Source of the DNA: an uncultured Lachnospira sp.
GTDB taxonomy: Bacteria > Bacillota > Clostridia > Lachnospirales > Lachnospiraceae
DNA length: 62,072 nucleotides
NCBI GenBank assembly: GCA_934343805.1
Contig: CAKRIN010000015.1
Span: forward strand, 1-62,072
Direction: 5' to 3'
Shown here in pieces: positions 9,201 to 18,414 of this stretch. Under the pieces are notes generated by a model. The model was given only the letters and a program-made list of their open reading frames with translations, ran no database searches and had not been told where the DNA came from. A program made the position numbers and the translations under genes. How positions within the stretch are numbered: position 1 is the stretch's first letter; each line of letters starts with the position of its first letter.

Positions 9201-9729
9201 CAAGGCTGGTGCACCCCTCAAACATACACAGATAAGCCTGATTTACCAAATTCATTGCTGGTAATTCCGGTGCACTTGTAAGGCTGGTACATTTCCAGAA
9301 TAAGTATTGAAAACCACCCTCAGGCATCTTAACATTCGCATCTCCGCCATTATCATCTATCAGACTGGTCACACTGCCTGATGCTGCAATCTGACCTGTC
9401 ATGGCAAAGGGAGCACTATAGAAAGTCGGTGGAAGAAAATTTGTGATGTTTCCTCTCATCTTAACGCTATCGCCCACCTGGACTAATGTGATGGTCTCAC
9501 CCTTGGTATAGGCAGACCAATCCGCTCCTCCATTGGTACTGATTTCTACAGCATCCTCCGAATACCAGCTAAATTGCAGGGTTGATCCCGCTTCCTCTGC
9601 CGTAAAGGTCAGATAGTTCGGAGTTGGTTCCCCCACTGCAAACACCTGTAGAGCCTGCGCTGGCATCAGTCCAAGTACCATGCTCAGGCATAAGAAGGTT
9701 CCAAGTAATTTCCCTAATCTCTTTTTCAT
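6286..9729 (-). CDS. Large cell-wall-anchored surface protein (LRR + beta-helix)
   Basis: A 1147-residue exported protein. In order: signal peptide 1-32; a domain with four ~26-residue repeats of the type MFxGCxSL..P.LPATxLxxxCYxx (about 165-275), like BspA leucine-rich repeats; a long right-handed beta-helix of xMxGGxIxxN strands with G-G-G-V-x-N turns (about 440-690); Ig-like segments; a Gly/Thr/Ser-rich linker; and a sorting signal SPETGD, hydrophobic segment and RRAHRMKK tail. It should be sortase-linked and face the gut surface. ATG 9729 is chosen because AAAGGAGA lies at ideal spacing; a longer frame to 9912 lacks signals. Base use is richer in G+C than its neighbours, suggesting transfer. 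Confidence 0.88.
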   Translation of the reverse strand: MKKRLGKLLGTFLCLSMVLGLMPAQALQVFAVGEPTPNYLTFTAEEAGSTLQFSWYSEDAVEISTNGGADWSAYTKGETITLVQVGDSVKMRGNITNFLPPTFYSAPFAMTGQIAASGSVTSLIDDNGGDANVKMPEGGFQYLFWKCTSLTSAPELPAMNLVNQAYLCMFEGCTSLVSAPQLPATTLAQTCYAGMFRGCTSLKQAPALPATVLQESCYQNMFAGCSALEQVPDLPATTLADCCYQDMFSGCSGLKIAIGSNLIYVVPWKIPYISGTDNLRFWNKDMFDGCPNVNLATPLNQPQVGKTYYQQQPASERHVHCVCGTEDMSISGHTHKNVAWLPVSDLSAITEAGNYYLTKDIETQETWEPKAGVVLCLNGHSISNTYKNSLYREEKATIQIIGNKFTLTDCSRDENGQNKGSVTHAKGSYGTGVTFFNTDTMFDMYGGNIRGNYAVDHHPKWNGAGVYVSSSRCHFTMYGGSISDNQGHGVSVVEGATFTMNGGSITNNTISGSSGAGVVNCGKVVMNKGLISKNSITNGSGRGAGVHNGPAVLNANYQKPVFEMQGGEISENTTTGSGGGISNLDAICTITSGSICRNQAKSGGGVDNSDSVFNMRGGEIIGNRANNLSGGGVNNSTGSATATGSFTMSGGVIKENQAARYGGGVACYEYTTTTGKGTLTISVKNTAVIQDNTLENNKSSNLGLRDNVVLTDVQLNGSNQIGISTETAPKTEKPIIIANKTGLMNGLFSDYAAYEIAEEDGKTILQMKKYTVKLVLPKDGSVSKISGGNLVQKVNDDIQGVQLQADDNHYFSEENKSAMRQAGIWVSSDRGNVSKITIYGRPTADVEVQILATEKAAQEVPENVSGIAPIQEGGKGYLQGMSTEMEYREKGTSEWISCQSDSSLGESVIAGKTYEVRRKGDITKKASPIIEVFVPETENVTPNPKPTPEKPVMKDGDNGQHVIGKTETLTFRSSAPLDQFVAVFVDGIKVDASNYELAEGSTIVRLKQSFLDTLSKGSHTIAIQSLGGTATASFTVAEASNAGSGNGGATGGATGGTTGTGAGSGSGTGTTTSEPTEGITNVQPASGTQTAQNTGSAETTTVNVTSPETGDASPVSCIVLAIIIMGGLGLMIVELRRAHRMKKNIQS

Positions 9730-9860
9730 AAGCATTCTCCTTTGTCCGTTCCTTTGGTGTCTGTCCTTTTCCATCCACCTTATCTTGTATATATCATAAC
9801 GGATTTTTCGACTTAAATATTCGCTCGGCGCGAAGTGTAGATTTTGGGGTGTAAAATGCA

Positions 9861-9903
9861 AGAAAAAGCCACTTATTTCCAAATCTACTTGAAAATAAGC
9901 GGC
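9861..9903 (-). terminator. Intrinsic terminator downstream of rlmD
   Basis: On the minus strand an 11-bp imperfect stem (9903-9893 with 9878-9868) is followed by TTTTTCT. It separates rlmD from the surface-protein gene. The remaining intergenic bases up to 10015 show nothing else I can name. Confidence 0.7.
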
Positions 9904-10015
9904 TCTGACCACTTTGCTACTCTTATTTAAATATTAGTGTTTTGATGAAAAATTAACTACAATTTTCTTTGAGAGAGCACAATATGTCACTCAAAGTTTC
10001 TAAATTCAAACATTT

Positions 10016-11473
10016 TCAAAAATCTTTCCTTTTGAGCAGCGCCACTGTCTCCACATGCACTGTATGCGAGAACTGATCTACAGGCTGCACCTTCACAGTT
10101 CTGTAGCCCTTAGCTGCAAGGAGACCTAAGTCACGGGCGAGTGTAGCCGAATCACAGCTTACATACACGATACGCTCAGGCTCCATCCTGACAATAGTAT
10201 CAAGAAGCGACTCTTCACAGCCTTTTCTTGGCGGATCAACGACCACAACATCAGGAGTAATGCTCTTTCCTGCTTCCTCACGCTGTGCCTCGGTTGCAGA
10301 TGTATCTGCTGCCAGACGTGCCATTTTCTCATAAAAATGTGGTACGACCTCCTCAGCCTTTCCGACAAAGAATTCAGCATTATCAATTCCGTTAATTGCC
10401 GCATTGTTCCTGGCGTCTTCTATAGCCTGCGGAACAATCTCAACACCATATACCTTTCTTGCATTCTTAGCAAGAAACAAAGATATTGTTCCTATTCCAC
10501 AGTACAAGTCCCATACAGTCTCATTGCCTGTAAGTCCTGCGTATTCAAGGGCTTTTCCGTACAGCTTCTCAGTCTGTCTTGGATTAACCTGAAAGAACGA
10601 AAGCGGTGATATCTGATATTTAATGTCCCCGATATAATCCTCTATATAGCTTTTTCCCCACAGAGTCTCGCACTGTCTGCCAAGAATAACATTTGTGTTC
10701 TCCGTGTTGTAATTAAGCATGATTGACCTGATACATTTGTCAGTACTTATATCTGAATCAAGCGACACTTCTGTAAGACGCTTTACAAGCGATTCCTTTA
10801 ACTTGTCAGATAACTTAGTGCCGTTAATAACAAGACAGATCATTATCTCGTCAGTGTGGAAGCCTGTTCGTATAAGAACATGACGCACAAGCCCTCTTCC
10901 GGTCTGCTCATCGTATGGTGCAACACCGTTAAACTCCATCCAGCTCTTTATCACAGCAAGAATATACTGGTTCTCTACTGCACCAATCTTACAGTCTGTA
11001 CATGAAATAATAGAGTGTGTTCTTCCTGCATAGAAGCCCATCACAATGCTTCTATCTTTGGCAGTTCCAACCGGATACTGCGCTTTATTTCTGTATCTGA
11101 AAGGCTCTTCCATTCCGATAGCCGGGAAAAACTCATACCCTTCTATCTTTCCGATACGCTTAAGATTATCATCAACCAGCTTTTCCTTAAATCTAAGCTG
11201 TGCCTCATAGCTCATCTGCTGAATCTGGCAGCCACCGCACTGTCTTGCGACAGGACAGGCAGGAGTCACTCTGTCAGGTGAAGCCTCAATAATCTTTTCA
11301 AGCCTTGCATAGCCGTAATTTTTCTTGGCTTTAATAATCTTTGCCTCAATCTTATCGCCGATTATCGCATCCTTAACAAAGAGGGTATATCCATCAACCT
11401 TGCCGATACCCTCTCCTCCGGTTCCTATATCTTCTATTACAAATGTTACTTTATCATCTTTCTTAAAACTCAT
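10016..11473 (-). CDS. rlmD: 23S rRNA (uracil-C5)-methyltransferase, RlmD/RlmCD type
   Basis: A SAM-dependent methyltransferase making m5U in 23S rRNA. The 485-residue protein has an N-terminal TRAM domain (residues 1-60), an Fe-S cluster motif CPVARQCGGCQ plus C-T-D-C, the SAM site DLYCGIGTISLFLA, DPPRKGCEE and the catalytic region YVSCDSATLARDL. Length and order fit the RumA/TrmA family. Gram-positive members may modify two positions, so RlmCD is possible. Its start overlaps the end of yhaM by 11 nt; the Shine-Dalgarno (AAGGAC) is modest. Confidence 0.93.
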   Translation of the reverse strand: MSFKKDDKVTFVIEDIGTGGEGIGKVDGYTLFVKDAIIGDKIEAKIIKAKKNYGYARLEKIIEASPDRVTPACPVARQCGGCQIQQMSYEAQLRFKEKLVDDNLKRIGKIEGYEFFPAIGMEEPFRYRNKAQYPVGTAKDRSIVMGFYAGRTHSIISCTDCKIGAVENQYILAVIKSWMEFNGVAPYDEQTGRGLVRHVLIRTGFHTDEIMICLVINGTKLSDKLKESLVKRLTEVSLDSDISTDKCIRSIMLNYNTENTNVILGRQCETLWGKSYIEDYIGDIKYQISPLSFFQVNPRQTEKLYGKALEYAGLTGNETVWDLYCGIGTISLFLAKNARKVYGVEIVPQAIEDARNNAAINGIDNAEFFVGKAEEVVPHFYEKMARLAADTSATEAQREEAGKSITPDVVVVDPPRKGCEESLLDTIVRMEPERIVYVSCDSATLARDLGLLAAKGYRTVKVQPVDQFSHTVHVETVALLKRKDF

Positions 11474-12407
11474 TAGTTGTCCTTCTTATATTAGAATCAA
11501 GCCATCTGTTATAACCAAGCCAGTCGTTGGTATCCTTGGCTTCAAGTGCTTCCCTTAATGTCTCAAGCTTGGCATCCATATTATCAGCCATAGACAATGC
11601 AACAGCCTCTGCTATTGATGGTTTCTTTGGTGAGCCATACTCAAGCTCTCCGTGATGTGAAAGTATGCAGTGTCCAATCTGCATTGCAAGCATATCAGGA
11701 AATCCTTCTATCAGCTTTACTTTCTCCATAACCATCTCATATCCGATAACAATATGACCCAAGAAATTACCCTCATCAGTGTAATCATTCTTAGGAAATT
11801 CAGATAATTCTTTAACCTTGCCGACATCATGAAGCATTGCACATGTTATAAGCAGGTCTCTGTTAAGAAAATCATAATTACTGCTCATCTTGTCACATAA
11901 TCTTGTAACACTTAAACTGTGTTCTAACAATCCACCTGCAAAACCATGATGTACTGTCTTGGCTGCCGATACAGCTTTGAATTTCTTGGCAAATGTGTCA
12001 TCTTTAAAGAAAGCATATAATAACTGCTTCATATATTTATTCTTAACGCTTTCAACATAATTCATAAGCTCTGCAAACATATCATCGATATTATATCTTG
12101 ATGATGGAACATAATCAGACGCTGCATATTCATTCTCTGATGCCACCCTTACTCTCTCAATCTTAAACTGAAGTGCACCATTATAGCTTGTAACCTGTCC
12201 TGTTACAGCTACGTAGTCATTAACATCAAAATCAGCAATTCCGCCTGAATTAAGATCCCATATCTTAGAATCAATCTGACCTGTCTTATCTATAAGAATA
12301 ACATTGCCATATTCCTTTCCTGTCTTGGTAAGTGCAATTGACTTAGACTTGCACAGATATACTTCTGATACTCTTTCGCCATCTTTAAGGCTCTCTATAT
12401 AACGCAT
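11463..12407 (-). CDS. yhaM: 3'-5' exoribonuclease YhaM
   Basis: A 314-residue protein with an N-terminal OB-fold (residues 1-100) and an HD phosphohydrolase domain with H-G-F-A-G-G-L-L-E-H and C-A-M-L-H-D-V-G-K, followed by H-C-I-L-S-H-H-G. This is the architecture of YhaM, which degrades RNA and DNA from the 3' end and acts in mRNA turnover. ATG 12407 follows GGAGGAAGT; the longer frame to 12428 has no ribosome binding site. It lies 26 bases after the HtrA-like gene, so yhaM and rlmD form a tail of that transcript. Confidence 0.92.
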   Translation of the reverse strand: MRYIESLKDGERVSEVYLCKSKSIALTKTGKEYGNVILIDKTGQIDSKIWDLNSGGIADFDVNDYVAVTGQVTSYNGALQFKIERVRVASENEYAASDYVPSSRYNIDDMFAELMNYVESVKNKYMKQLLYAFFKDDTFAKKFKAVSAAKTVHHGFAGGLLEHSLSVTRLCDKMSSNYDFLNRDLLITCAMLHDVGKVKELSEFPKNDYTDEGNFLGHIVIGYEMVMEKVKLIEGFPDMLAMQIGHCILSHHGELEYGSPKKPSIAEAVALSMADNMDAKLETLREALEAKDTNDWLGYNRWLDSNIRRTTNEF

Positions 12408-12433
12408 ACTTCCTCCATCCTGGTACATATAAT

Positions 12434-13675
12434 CTATAATGGCTTTAGTTGTACATTTACACCAAATATTACATCTGAATAGCCATCTTTACCCTGACGT
12501 TTCGCTGTTACCAGCATAGTTTCTCCATCAGCGCACTGGTATAGTTTCTCACTAAACTGCTGAATTGTCAAAATACTTTGCCCATTAATTCCAACTATAA
12601 CATCTCCTGCCTGCAGACCAGCATAATAAGCTGGCGAATCAATATCGACAGCAGCAACATACACTCCACTTGGAAGGTTATACTTTTCTGCCAGATCAGA
12701 TGTTACGTTCTGTGCTGTTATACCACAATACATGATTCCGTGATGGTTAATCATTGTCTCAATATGCGCCTTAAGATCTGATATTCCAATAAACTGCATT
12801 GTTGAAGAATCTGTACTCCGGGATATTCCAACAGCCCTTCCCTCTGAATTAAACAGAAATCCAAAACCATCACTGGATACTGTAACATTAGTTTCAAATA
12901 TCTCATATGCATTGTCCTTTGCATACTGTGTTGTTATGCCTGCTATTGTTCCATAGTCAATGGCATTATTAGATCCATAGATTCTCCCCGTTACTATTAC
13001 AATATCTCCCTGATGTACCATATAAGAATTATCCAGAACAGCTATTGATAATGCATTTTTTTCATCCTGTGATAAACGTGTCTCACTTATACTCACAAGT
13101 CCTATCCCAATAGAATCATCTATACATACAACTTCTGCTTCAATCTGTTCATCATCACTTAACGTAACAATAAGCCCGTGATTGTTCTTTAATATATCCG
13201 ATTTCGTAAGAATAAGATACTTGGAATTAAGATTAGCCACAACTAGTCCCGCGACTTCTGTCGGGCTTTTTTCTACTGAAGGAATATCTGTTACCGGATG
13301 TTCTATATCCACTGCAACTATGCTCTTTTTAACTGACTCAACCTTCGTCCTTAATGTAGCCATTGCCGCTTCATAATTATCCTTAAGGTCTTTCTCTGTC
13401 AGAATATCAGCATCAACTGTTTCCTCATCATCTGAAAAAACATAATTATCTTTCTTGATATAAACAACCTCTTTATCCTTATTCTTCTGTTCAATCAAAG
13501 ACTGTATTCTTGGATATAAGAACGCCATAAATGCTGTTGCAACAATAACAACAGACACAACAAACAGCATCACCTTTCCTATCCTTATGAGCCATCTGTA
13601 CTTCTTGGCAGGATGCAGCACAACTTTTTCTGTATACAAAGCATACTTTTCCTTATCATCACCTTTAGTTCCCAT
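12434..13675 (-). CDS. Membrane-anchored HtrA-like pseudoprotease with PDZ domain
   Basis: A 413-residue protein with a cytoplasmic N-terminus, one membrane helix (34-54), a region aligning with HtrA/DegP trypsin folds (115-305) and a PDZ domain (315-410, with SPAYYAGLQAGDVIVGINGQ). The catalytic triad is gone: the LTNNHVV region is L-T-K-S-D-I-L (His to Asp160), TDLAVLKI is I-G-I-G-L-V-S-I (Asp to Gly190) and GNSGGP is S-S-D-G-F-G-F (Ser replaced, about residue 270). I infer a non-proteolytic scaffold or sensor outside the membrane. The ATG has AAGGAGT. It is divergent from mutS2. Confidence 0.8.
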   Translation of the reverse strand: MGTKGDDKEKYALYTEKVVLHPAKKYRWLIRIGKVMLFVVSVVIVATAFMAFLYPRIQSLIEQKNKDKEVVYIKKDNYVFSDDEETVDADILTEKDLKDNYEAAMATLRTKVESVKKSIVAVDIEHPVTDIPSVEKSPTEVAGLVVANLNSKYLILTKSDILKNNHGLIVTLSDDEQIEAEVVCIDDSIGIGLVSISETRLSQDEKNALSIAVLDNSYMVHQGDIVIVTGRIYGSNNAIDYGTIAGITTQYAKDNAYEIFETNVTVSSDGFGFLFNSEGRAVGISRSTDSSTMQFIGISDLKAHIETMINHHGIMYCGITAQNVTSDLAEKYNLPSGVYVAAVDIDSPAYYAGLQAGDVIVGINGQSILTIQQFSEKLYQCADGETMLVTAKRQGKDGYSDVIFGVNVQLKPL

Positions 13676-13868
13676 AACGGACTCCTTTATCCTGTATCAA
13701 AAATATTAACATTTCTCGCATCATTTAAATATAATCATACCATAGTTTATATTAGTATTATGAACATTTTATGACTTACTTGTAAATATTTATCCGCAAA
13801 TTATAGTTTTTTTGCCTTAAATGCTGTAAAATTAAGTAAAATCTCAGATTTATTGTTGGAGGTCTATT

Positions 13869-16232
13869 GTGAATAAGAAGTCTTTATCCACTTTGGAATA
13901 TTATAAAATCACAGATCAGATTGTTTCATTTGCATGCTGTGATAATGCTAAAGAAATTGTCAGAGGAATGACTCCTATGACTGACATTAACGATATCAAT
14001 ACAAGTCTTGATGAAACTGGTGATGCCCTTTCCAGAATATATCAGAAGGGAAGCATTGATTTTTCACGTATCAGAGATATCCGTGCAAGTGTTGCCAGAC
14101 TTAATGTTGGAAGTTCTTTAAATATTGCTGAGCTTCTTAACATAAGCTCTCTTTTGTCATGTGCACACCATGCCAGAAACTATTATGAGCACAGAGAAGA
14201 TTCATTGTCTGCAATGTTTGACAGCTTACAGACTGTTGATTCACTGAACTCTCTTATTAAGAAATGTATCATATCTGAAGATGAAATAAGTGATGATGCA
14301 AGTTCTAACTTAAAAACTATCCGCCGAAACAAAGCGATAGCTAATGACCGCATTCATTCTGAACTTAATAAAGTTCTTAACTCACCAACCTATAGAACCT
14401 GTCTTCAGGATTATGTAATCACAAGCAGACAGGGACGCTATTGTCTTCCTGTAAAAGCAGAGTACAAGTCAGCTTTCCCGGGAATGGTCCATGACCAGTC
14501 AGCAACTGGTTCTACTCTTTTTATAGAGCCCGCTGCAGTAGTTAAGCTAAACAATGACATACGCGAGCTTGAACTTAAGGAGGCTGCCGAAATCGAAGTT
14601 ATCCTTGCTGATCTCAGTGCCAAATCAGGTGAACACACTGATGAACTCCTGTCAGATTTTGAAATACTGGTTCAGTTAGACTGCATATTTGCAAAAGCAC
14701 AACTTGCAAGACAAATGCACGCAAGCCGCCCTGTCATGAATACATCAGGAATCATAAATATCAAGAAGGGTCGACACCCTCTTATTGAGCCACACACTGT
14801 TGTTCCTATTGATATCTACCTTGGAACAGATTTTAAGCTGCTTATAATTACCGGTCCTAACACTGGTGGCAAAACTGTTTCATTAAAAACCGTAGGTCTT
14901 CTTACACTTATGGCGCAGTCCGGTTTATATATACCTGCTCTTGACCATTCAGATATCGCCGTGTTCAGGGATATTTATGCTGATATAGGAGATGAGCAGA
15001 GTATTGAACAGAGTCTGAGTACATTCTCGTCTCATATGACTAACACTGTACGAATCCTGAAAGAAGCTGATGAACATTGTCTTGTTCTGTTTGATGAAAT
15101 AGGTGCAGGAACCGACCCGACAGAAGGTGCTGCGCTTGCCATTTCAATCCTTAATGATCTTAAGGAACGTGGAGTAACAACAATGGCAACTACACATTAC
15201 AGTGAAATCAAGCTATATGCTCTTTCCACTGACGGAGTAGAAAATGCAAGCTGCGAGTTTGATGTTGAGTCTCTCCGTCCAACATATCGTTTACTTATTG
15301 GTATTCCTGGAAAGAGTAATGCATTTGCAATATCCAAGAAACTTGGACTTCCTGAATATATCCTTAATGATGCATCCCAAAGACTTGATTCTGAAGATGT
15401 ACATTTTGAAGATATCGTTTCGGATCTTGAAAATGCAAGAATTTCTCTTGAAAAAGAACAGGCTGAAGTAGAAAGCTACAAAGCCGAAATTGCTTCTCTT
15501 AAAGAAAAGCTGAAAGCTAAAAATGAACGCCTTGATGAACGCACAGATAACATTATAAGAAAAGCTAATGAGCAGGCTGCTTCCATATTAAAGGATGCAA
15601 AAGATTTTGCCGATGAAACAATTAAAGCCATGAACAAGCATGGAATGACAGTTGCAGAGCTTGAGAAGCATCGTAGTGCAGTCCGCGAAAAAATGAACAA
15701 AAACCAGGCTAAATTAAAAGTAACGCCTGCTAAGGTAACTGCACATAAGGCTCATGATATCTCCGAATTTAAAGTCGGCATGCATGTGCGTGTATTAACC
15801 ATGAACGTAATAGGAACAGTATCAGCCATTCATCCTGCAAAAAAACAGGTTACTGTCCTTGTTGGTTCCCTCAGCACCAAAATAGACATCAAAAACTTGG
15901 AGATTCTTTCAGGTTACAAAGAGCCTAAAGACAACTCTTCCAAGGGAGTCGCAGGTTCTGGTAAAATCAAGATGTCCAAATCATCAGGAATATCAACTGA
16001 GATTAATCTTCTTGGATGTACTGTTGATGAGGCAGTTGCCCGTCTTGACAAGTATCTGGATGATGCATATATTGCAAGAATCCCTCAGGTACGAATCGTT
16101 CATGGTAAAGGAACCGGCGCTTTAAGAAATGGCGTAACTGCTTATCTTCGCGGTGTCCCTTATATTAAAAGTTTCCGTCTTGGAGAGATTGGTGAAGGAG
16201 ACGCCGGCGTGACCATTGTTGATTTCAAATAA
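13869..16232 (+). CDS. mutS2: MutS2 (RqcU) ribosome-rescue ATPase/endonuclease
   Basis: A 787-residue protein with MutS core, ATPase P-loop ITGPNTGGKT near residue 330, the LFDEIGAGTDPTEGAAL Walker B segment, a long coiled coil (about 515-620), a KOW-like linker (VGMHVRVLTMN) and a C-terminal Smr domain with HGKGTGALRNGV near 745. The family, once tied to recombination suppression, is known to act on collided ribosomes. The start is GTG with TTGGAGG upstream. It opens a plus-strand operon with the response regulator 21 bases later. Confidence 0.95.
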   Translation: MNKKSLSTLEYYKITDQIVSFACCDNAKEIVRGMTPMTDINDINTSLDETGDALSRIYQKGSIDFSRIRDIRASVARLNVGSSLNIAELLNISSLLSCAHHARNYYEHREDSLSAMFDSLQTVDSLNSLIKKCIISEDEISDDASSNLKTIRRNKAIANDRIHSELNKVLNSPTYRTCLQDYVITSRQGRYCLPVKAEYKSAFPGMVHDQSATGSTLFIEPAAVVKLNNDIRELELKEAAEIEVILADLSAKSGEHTDELLSDFEILVQLDCIFAKAQLARQMHASRPVMNTSGIINIKKGRHPLIEPHTVVPIDIYLGTDFKLLIITGPNTGGKTVSLKTVGLLTLMAQSGLYIPALDHSDIAVFRDIYADIGDEQSIEQSLSTFSSHMTNTVRILKEADEHCLVLFDEIGAGTDPTEGAALAISILNDLKERGVTTMATTHYSEIKLYALSTDGVENASCEFDVESLRPTYRLLIGIPGKSNAFAISKKLGLPEYILNDASQRLDSEDVHFEDIVSDLENARISLEKEQAEVESYKAEIASLKEKLKAKNERLDERTDNIIRKANEQAASILKDAKDFADETIKAMNKHGMTVAELEKHRSAVREKMNKNQAKLKVTPAKVTAHKAHDISEFKVGMHVRVLTMNVIGTVSAIHPAKKQVTVLVGSLSTKIDIKNLEILSGYKEPKDNSSKGVAGSGKIKMSKSSGISTEINLLGCTVDEAVARLDKYLDDAYIARIPQVRIVHGKGTGALRNGVTAYLRGVPYIKSFRLGEIGEGDAGVTIVDFK

Positions 16233-16253
16233 TTAATTTCCGGGGAGGTTTTT

Positions 16254-16955
16254 ATGGCAGCAAAACAACGTATATTAATTGTAGATGATGATGAAAATAT
16301 TGCTGAACTTATATCTTTATATCTTACTAAGGAATGTTACGAAACTAAAATTGTATATGACGGGGAAAGTGCTCTCTCAGAGCTTCCAACATTTAAACCT
16401 AATCTTATTCTGCTTGACCTGATGCTCCCTGGCATTGATGGATATCAGGTATGCCGTGAAATTCGCAAGAATAATAATGTCCCTATAATCATGCTCTCTG
16501 CAAAAGGTGAGACATTTGACAAAGTTCTGGGGCTTGAACTTGGCGCTGACGACTACATTATCAAGCCATTTGAGACAAAGGAAATGGTTGCAAGAGTCAA
16601 GGCTGTACTCAGACGTTACCACCTTCCACAGACTATAGGAACAGATACTGCATGTTCAAAATGTGTTAATTATCCTGATTTATCTATTAACCTTGATAAT
16701 TATTCTGTTACCTATATGAATAACAATGTTGAAATGCCTCCTAAAGAACTGGAGCTTCTGTATTTTCTTGCTTCTGCTCCTAACCAGGTATTTACCAGAG
16801 AGCAGCTTCTTGATAATATCTGGGGATATGAATATATAGGAGATACAAGAACTGTAGATGTCCACATAAAACGTATAAGAGAGAAGATAAAAGATAACGC
16901 TCACTGGAACATAGAAACCGTCTGGGGAATAGGTTACAAGTTCGTAACTAAGTAA
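16254..16955 (+). CDS. OmpR-family response regulator
   Basis: 233 residues. The receiver domain has the acidic pocket D11-D12, phosphoacceptor Asp55 in LLDLMLPG, and Lys in I-I-K-P-F. The winged-helix DNA-binding domain (about 140-232) ends in TVDVHIKRIREKI and VWGIGYKF. A GGGGAGG Shine-Dalgarno precedes the ATG. The sensor kinase follows after 13 bases, so they are cognate partners. The closest feel is the PhoP/ResD/VicR group; the stimulus is unknown. Confidence 0.93.
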   Translation: MAAKQRILIVDDDENIAELISLYLTKECYETKIVYDGESALSELPTFKPNLILLDLMLPGIDGYQVCREIRKNNNVPIIMLSAKGETFDKVLGLELGADDYIIKPFETKEMVARVKAVLRRYHLPQTIGTDTACSKCVNYPDLSINLDNYSVTYMNNNVEMPPKELELLYFLASAPNQVFTREQLLDNIWGYEYIGDTRTVDVHIKRIREKIKDNAHWNIETVWGIGYKFVTK

Positions 16956-16968
16956 TGGAGGACATCAG

Positions 16969-18396
16969 GTGAAGGGATTGAATACTCTCGGAAAACACAT
17001 TTTCTTATATATTGGAATATCAATTATCAGCTTTATAATGGTTTCAACTGTATGTTACAGAATCGATTATAATCATATCTATAAGTATTACTCTAATCGT
17101 TTGTATCTGCAGGCTAATGAGGTTGCTAATGAATATGCACTGGAATATTTCAGCCAGACAAGGCTACGAAGCATAGAACTTGAATTAAGCACATTGTCTG
17201 TTCTTAATGACACAAGAATACTTTTTATAACACCTGCTGGCAGCGTTATTCTTGACACTGATAATATTGCCAAAGACAATAGTAATAATGAAGATCGTGA
17301 ACTTTACGCAATTGACGAATTTGACTATGGTGAATTAAAAGGTCAGCATGATATATTATGGGATTTCCATGGATTATTTGACGAACCTGTTTTAAGTGTA
17401 TTTTCACCAATATCCAATTCATTTGAGATAAAGGGATATGTTGTTATTAACATACCTGAATCTGTAATTATCAAGCATGTCTATGACACATTTAATACTA
17501 ATTACCTTACACTGCTTATTGTACTTTTATTATCTACATCATTTCTTGGTCTGTATTTCTTTCAGGTTCACAGACCTATCAAAGAAATTGCAAAAGCAAC
17601 AGCTGAATATAGCAAAGGTAATCTGTCCTACAGAATAGGCACAATGCAGAACGATGAAATTGGAAAGCTTGGTATGTCACTTGATTATATGGCATCACAG
17701 CTTAATGAATCTGACAAATTCCAGCAGAAATTCCTGTCTAATATATCACATGACTTCAGATCTCCTCTTACATCCATAAAAGGTTATCTGGAAGCTATCC
17801 AGGATGGGACAATTCCTCCTGAAATGCTAGATAAATATATTGGAATTATGCTTTTTGAAACTGAACGTTTAACTAAACTGACAAGTAATATCCTTACGCT
17901 CAATGAGCTGGATCCAAAATCTGTACGTCTGGATATTTCAGTATTTGACCTTAATTCAATCATAAGACATACTGTTGAAACATTTGAGGGAAGCTGCAAA
18001 AAGAAAAATATCAAATTCAATATCACTTATGCCAACAGTATTCAGAATGTCAAAGCAGATAAGGGCAGAATTCAGCAGGTCATATACAATCTCATTGACA
18101 ATGCCATCAAATTCAGCAAAGAAAATTCCTATATATACATAACTGTTAAGGAAAAAGGTGAAAAGGCGCAGATATCCATAAAAGACAATGGTTGTGGTAT
18201 TGCAAAAGAGGATATTGATAAAATCTGGGATCGTTTCTATAAATCTGATTCGTCAAGAGGACGTGATAAGAAGGGTTCTGGTCTGGGTCTGTCAATAACT
18301 AAAGAAGTTATTCAGGCACATGGCGAGAATATAGATGTAATCAGCACCATTGGCGTTGGAACTGAATTCATATTTACATTAGAGCTGGCAAAATAA
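16969..18396 (+). CDS. Membrane sensor histidine kinase (HAMP)
   Basis: 475 residues. TM1 is at about 10-30, an extracytoplasmic sensor at 31-165, TM2 at 175-195, then HAMP, the dimerisation box SNISHDFRSPLTSIKGY with phospho-His near 261, N-box NLIDNAIKFS, G1 DNGCGIA and G2 GSGLGLSI. It is a complete kinase for the upstream regulator. The start is GTG with TGGAGG. The stop codon lies in the loop of a hairpin that closes the operon. Confidence 0.93.
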   Translation: MKGLNTLGKHIFLYIGISIISFIMVSTVCYRIDYNHIYKYYSNRLYLQANEVANEYALEYFSQTRLRSIELELSTLSVLNDTRILFITPAGSVILDTDNIAKDNSNNEDRELYAIDEFDYGELKGQHDILWDFHGLFDEPVLSVFSPISNSFEIKGYVVINIPESVIIKHVYDTFNTNYLTLLIVLLLSTSFLGLYFFQVHRPIKEIAKATAEYSKGNLSYRIGTMQNDEIGKLGMSLDYMASQLNESDKFQQKFLSNISHDFRSPLTSIKGYLEAIQDGTIPPEMLDKYIGIMLFETERLTKLTSNILTLNELDPKSVRLDISVFDLNSIIRHTVETFEGSCKKKNIKFNITYANSIQNVKADKGRIQQVIYNLIDNAIKFSKENSYIYITVKEKGEKAQISIKDNGCGIAKEDIDKIWDRFYKSDSSRGRDKKGSGLGLSITKEVIQAHGENIDVISTIGVGTEFIFTLELAK

Positions 18397-18407
18397 ATTG
18401 CCAGCTC
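18382..18407. terminator. Hairpin overlapping the kinase stop codon
   Basis: The perfect 10-bp stem GAGCTGGCAA (18382-18391) with TTGCCAGCTC (18398-18407) has the TAA stop in its loop. T tracts are weak on both strands. It sits between convergent genes and probably separates them. Confidence 0.6.
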
Positions 18408-18414
18408 TGATTAT

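Noticed and set aside
9730..9912. Extended N-terminus of the surface protein
   Set aside because: The added 61 residues precede a normal signal peptide and include the promoter/terminator region; AAAGGAGA fits ATG 9729.
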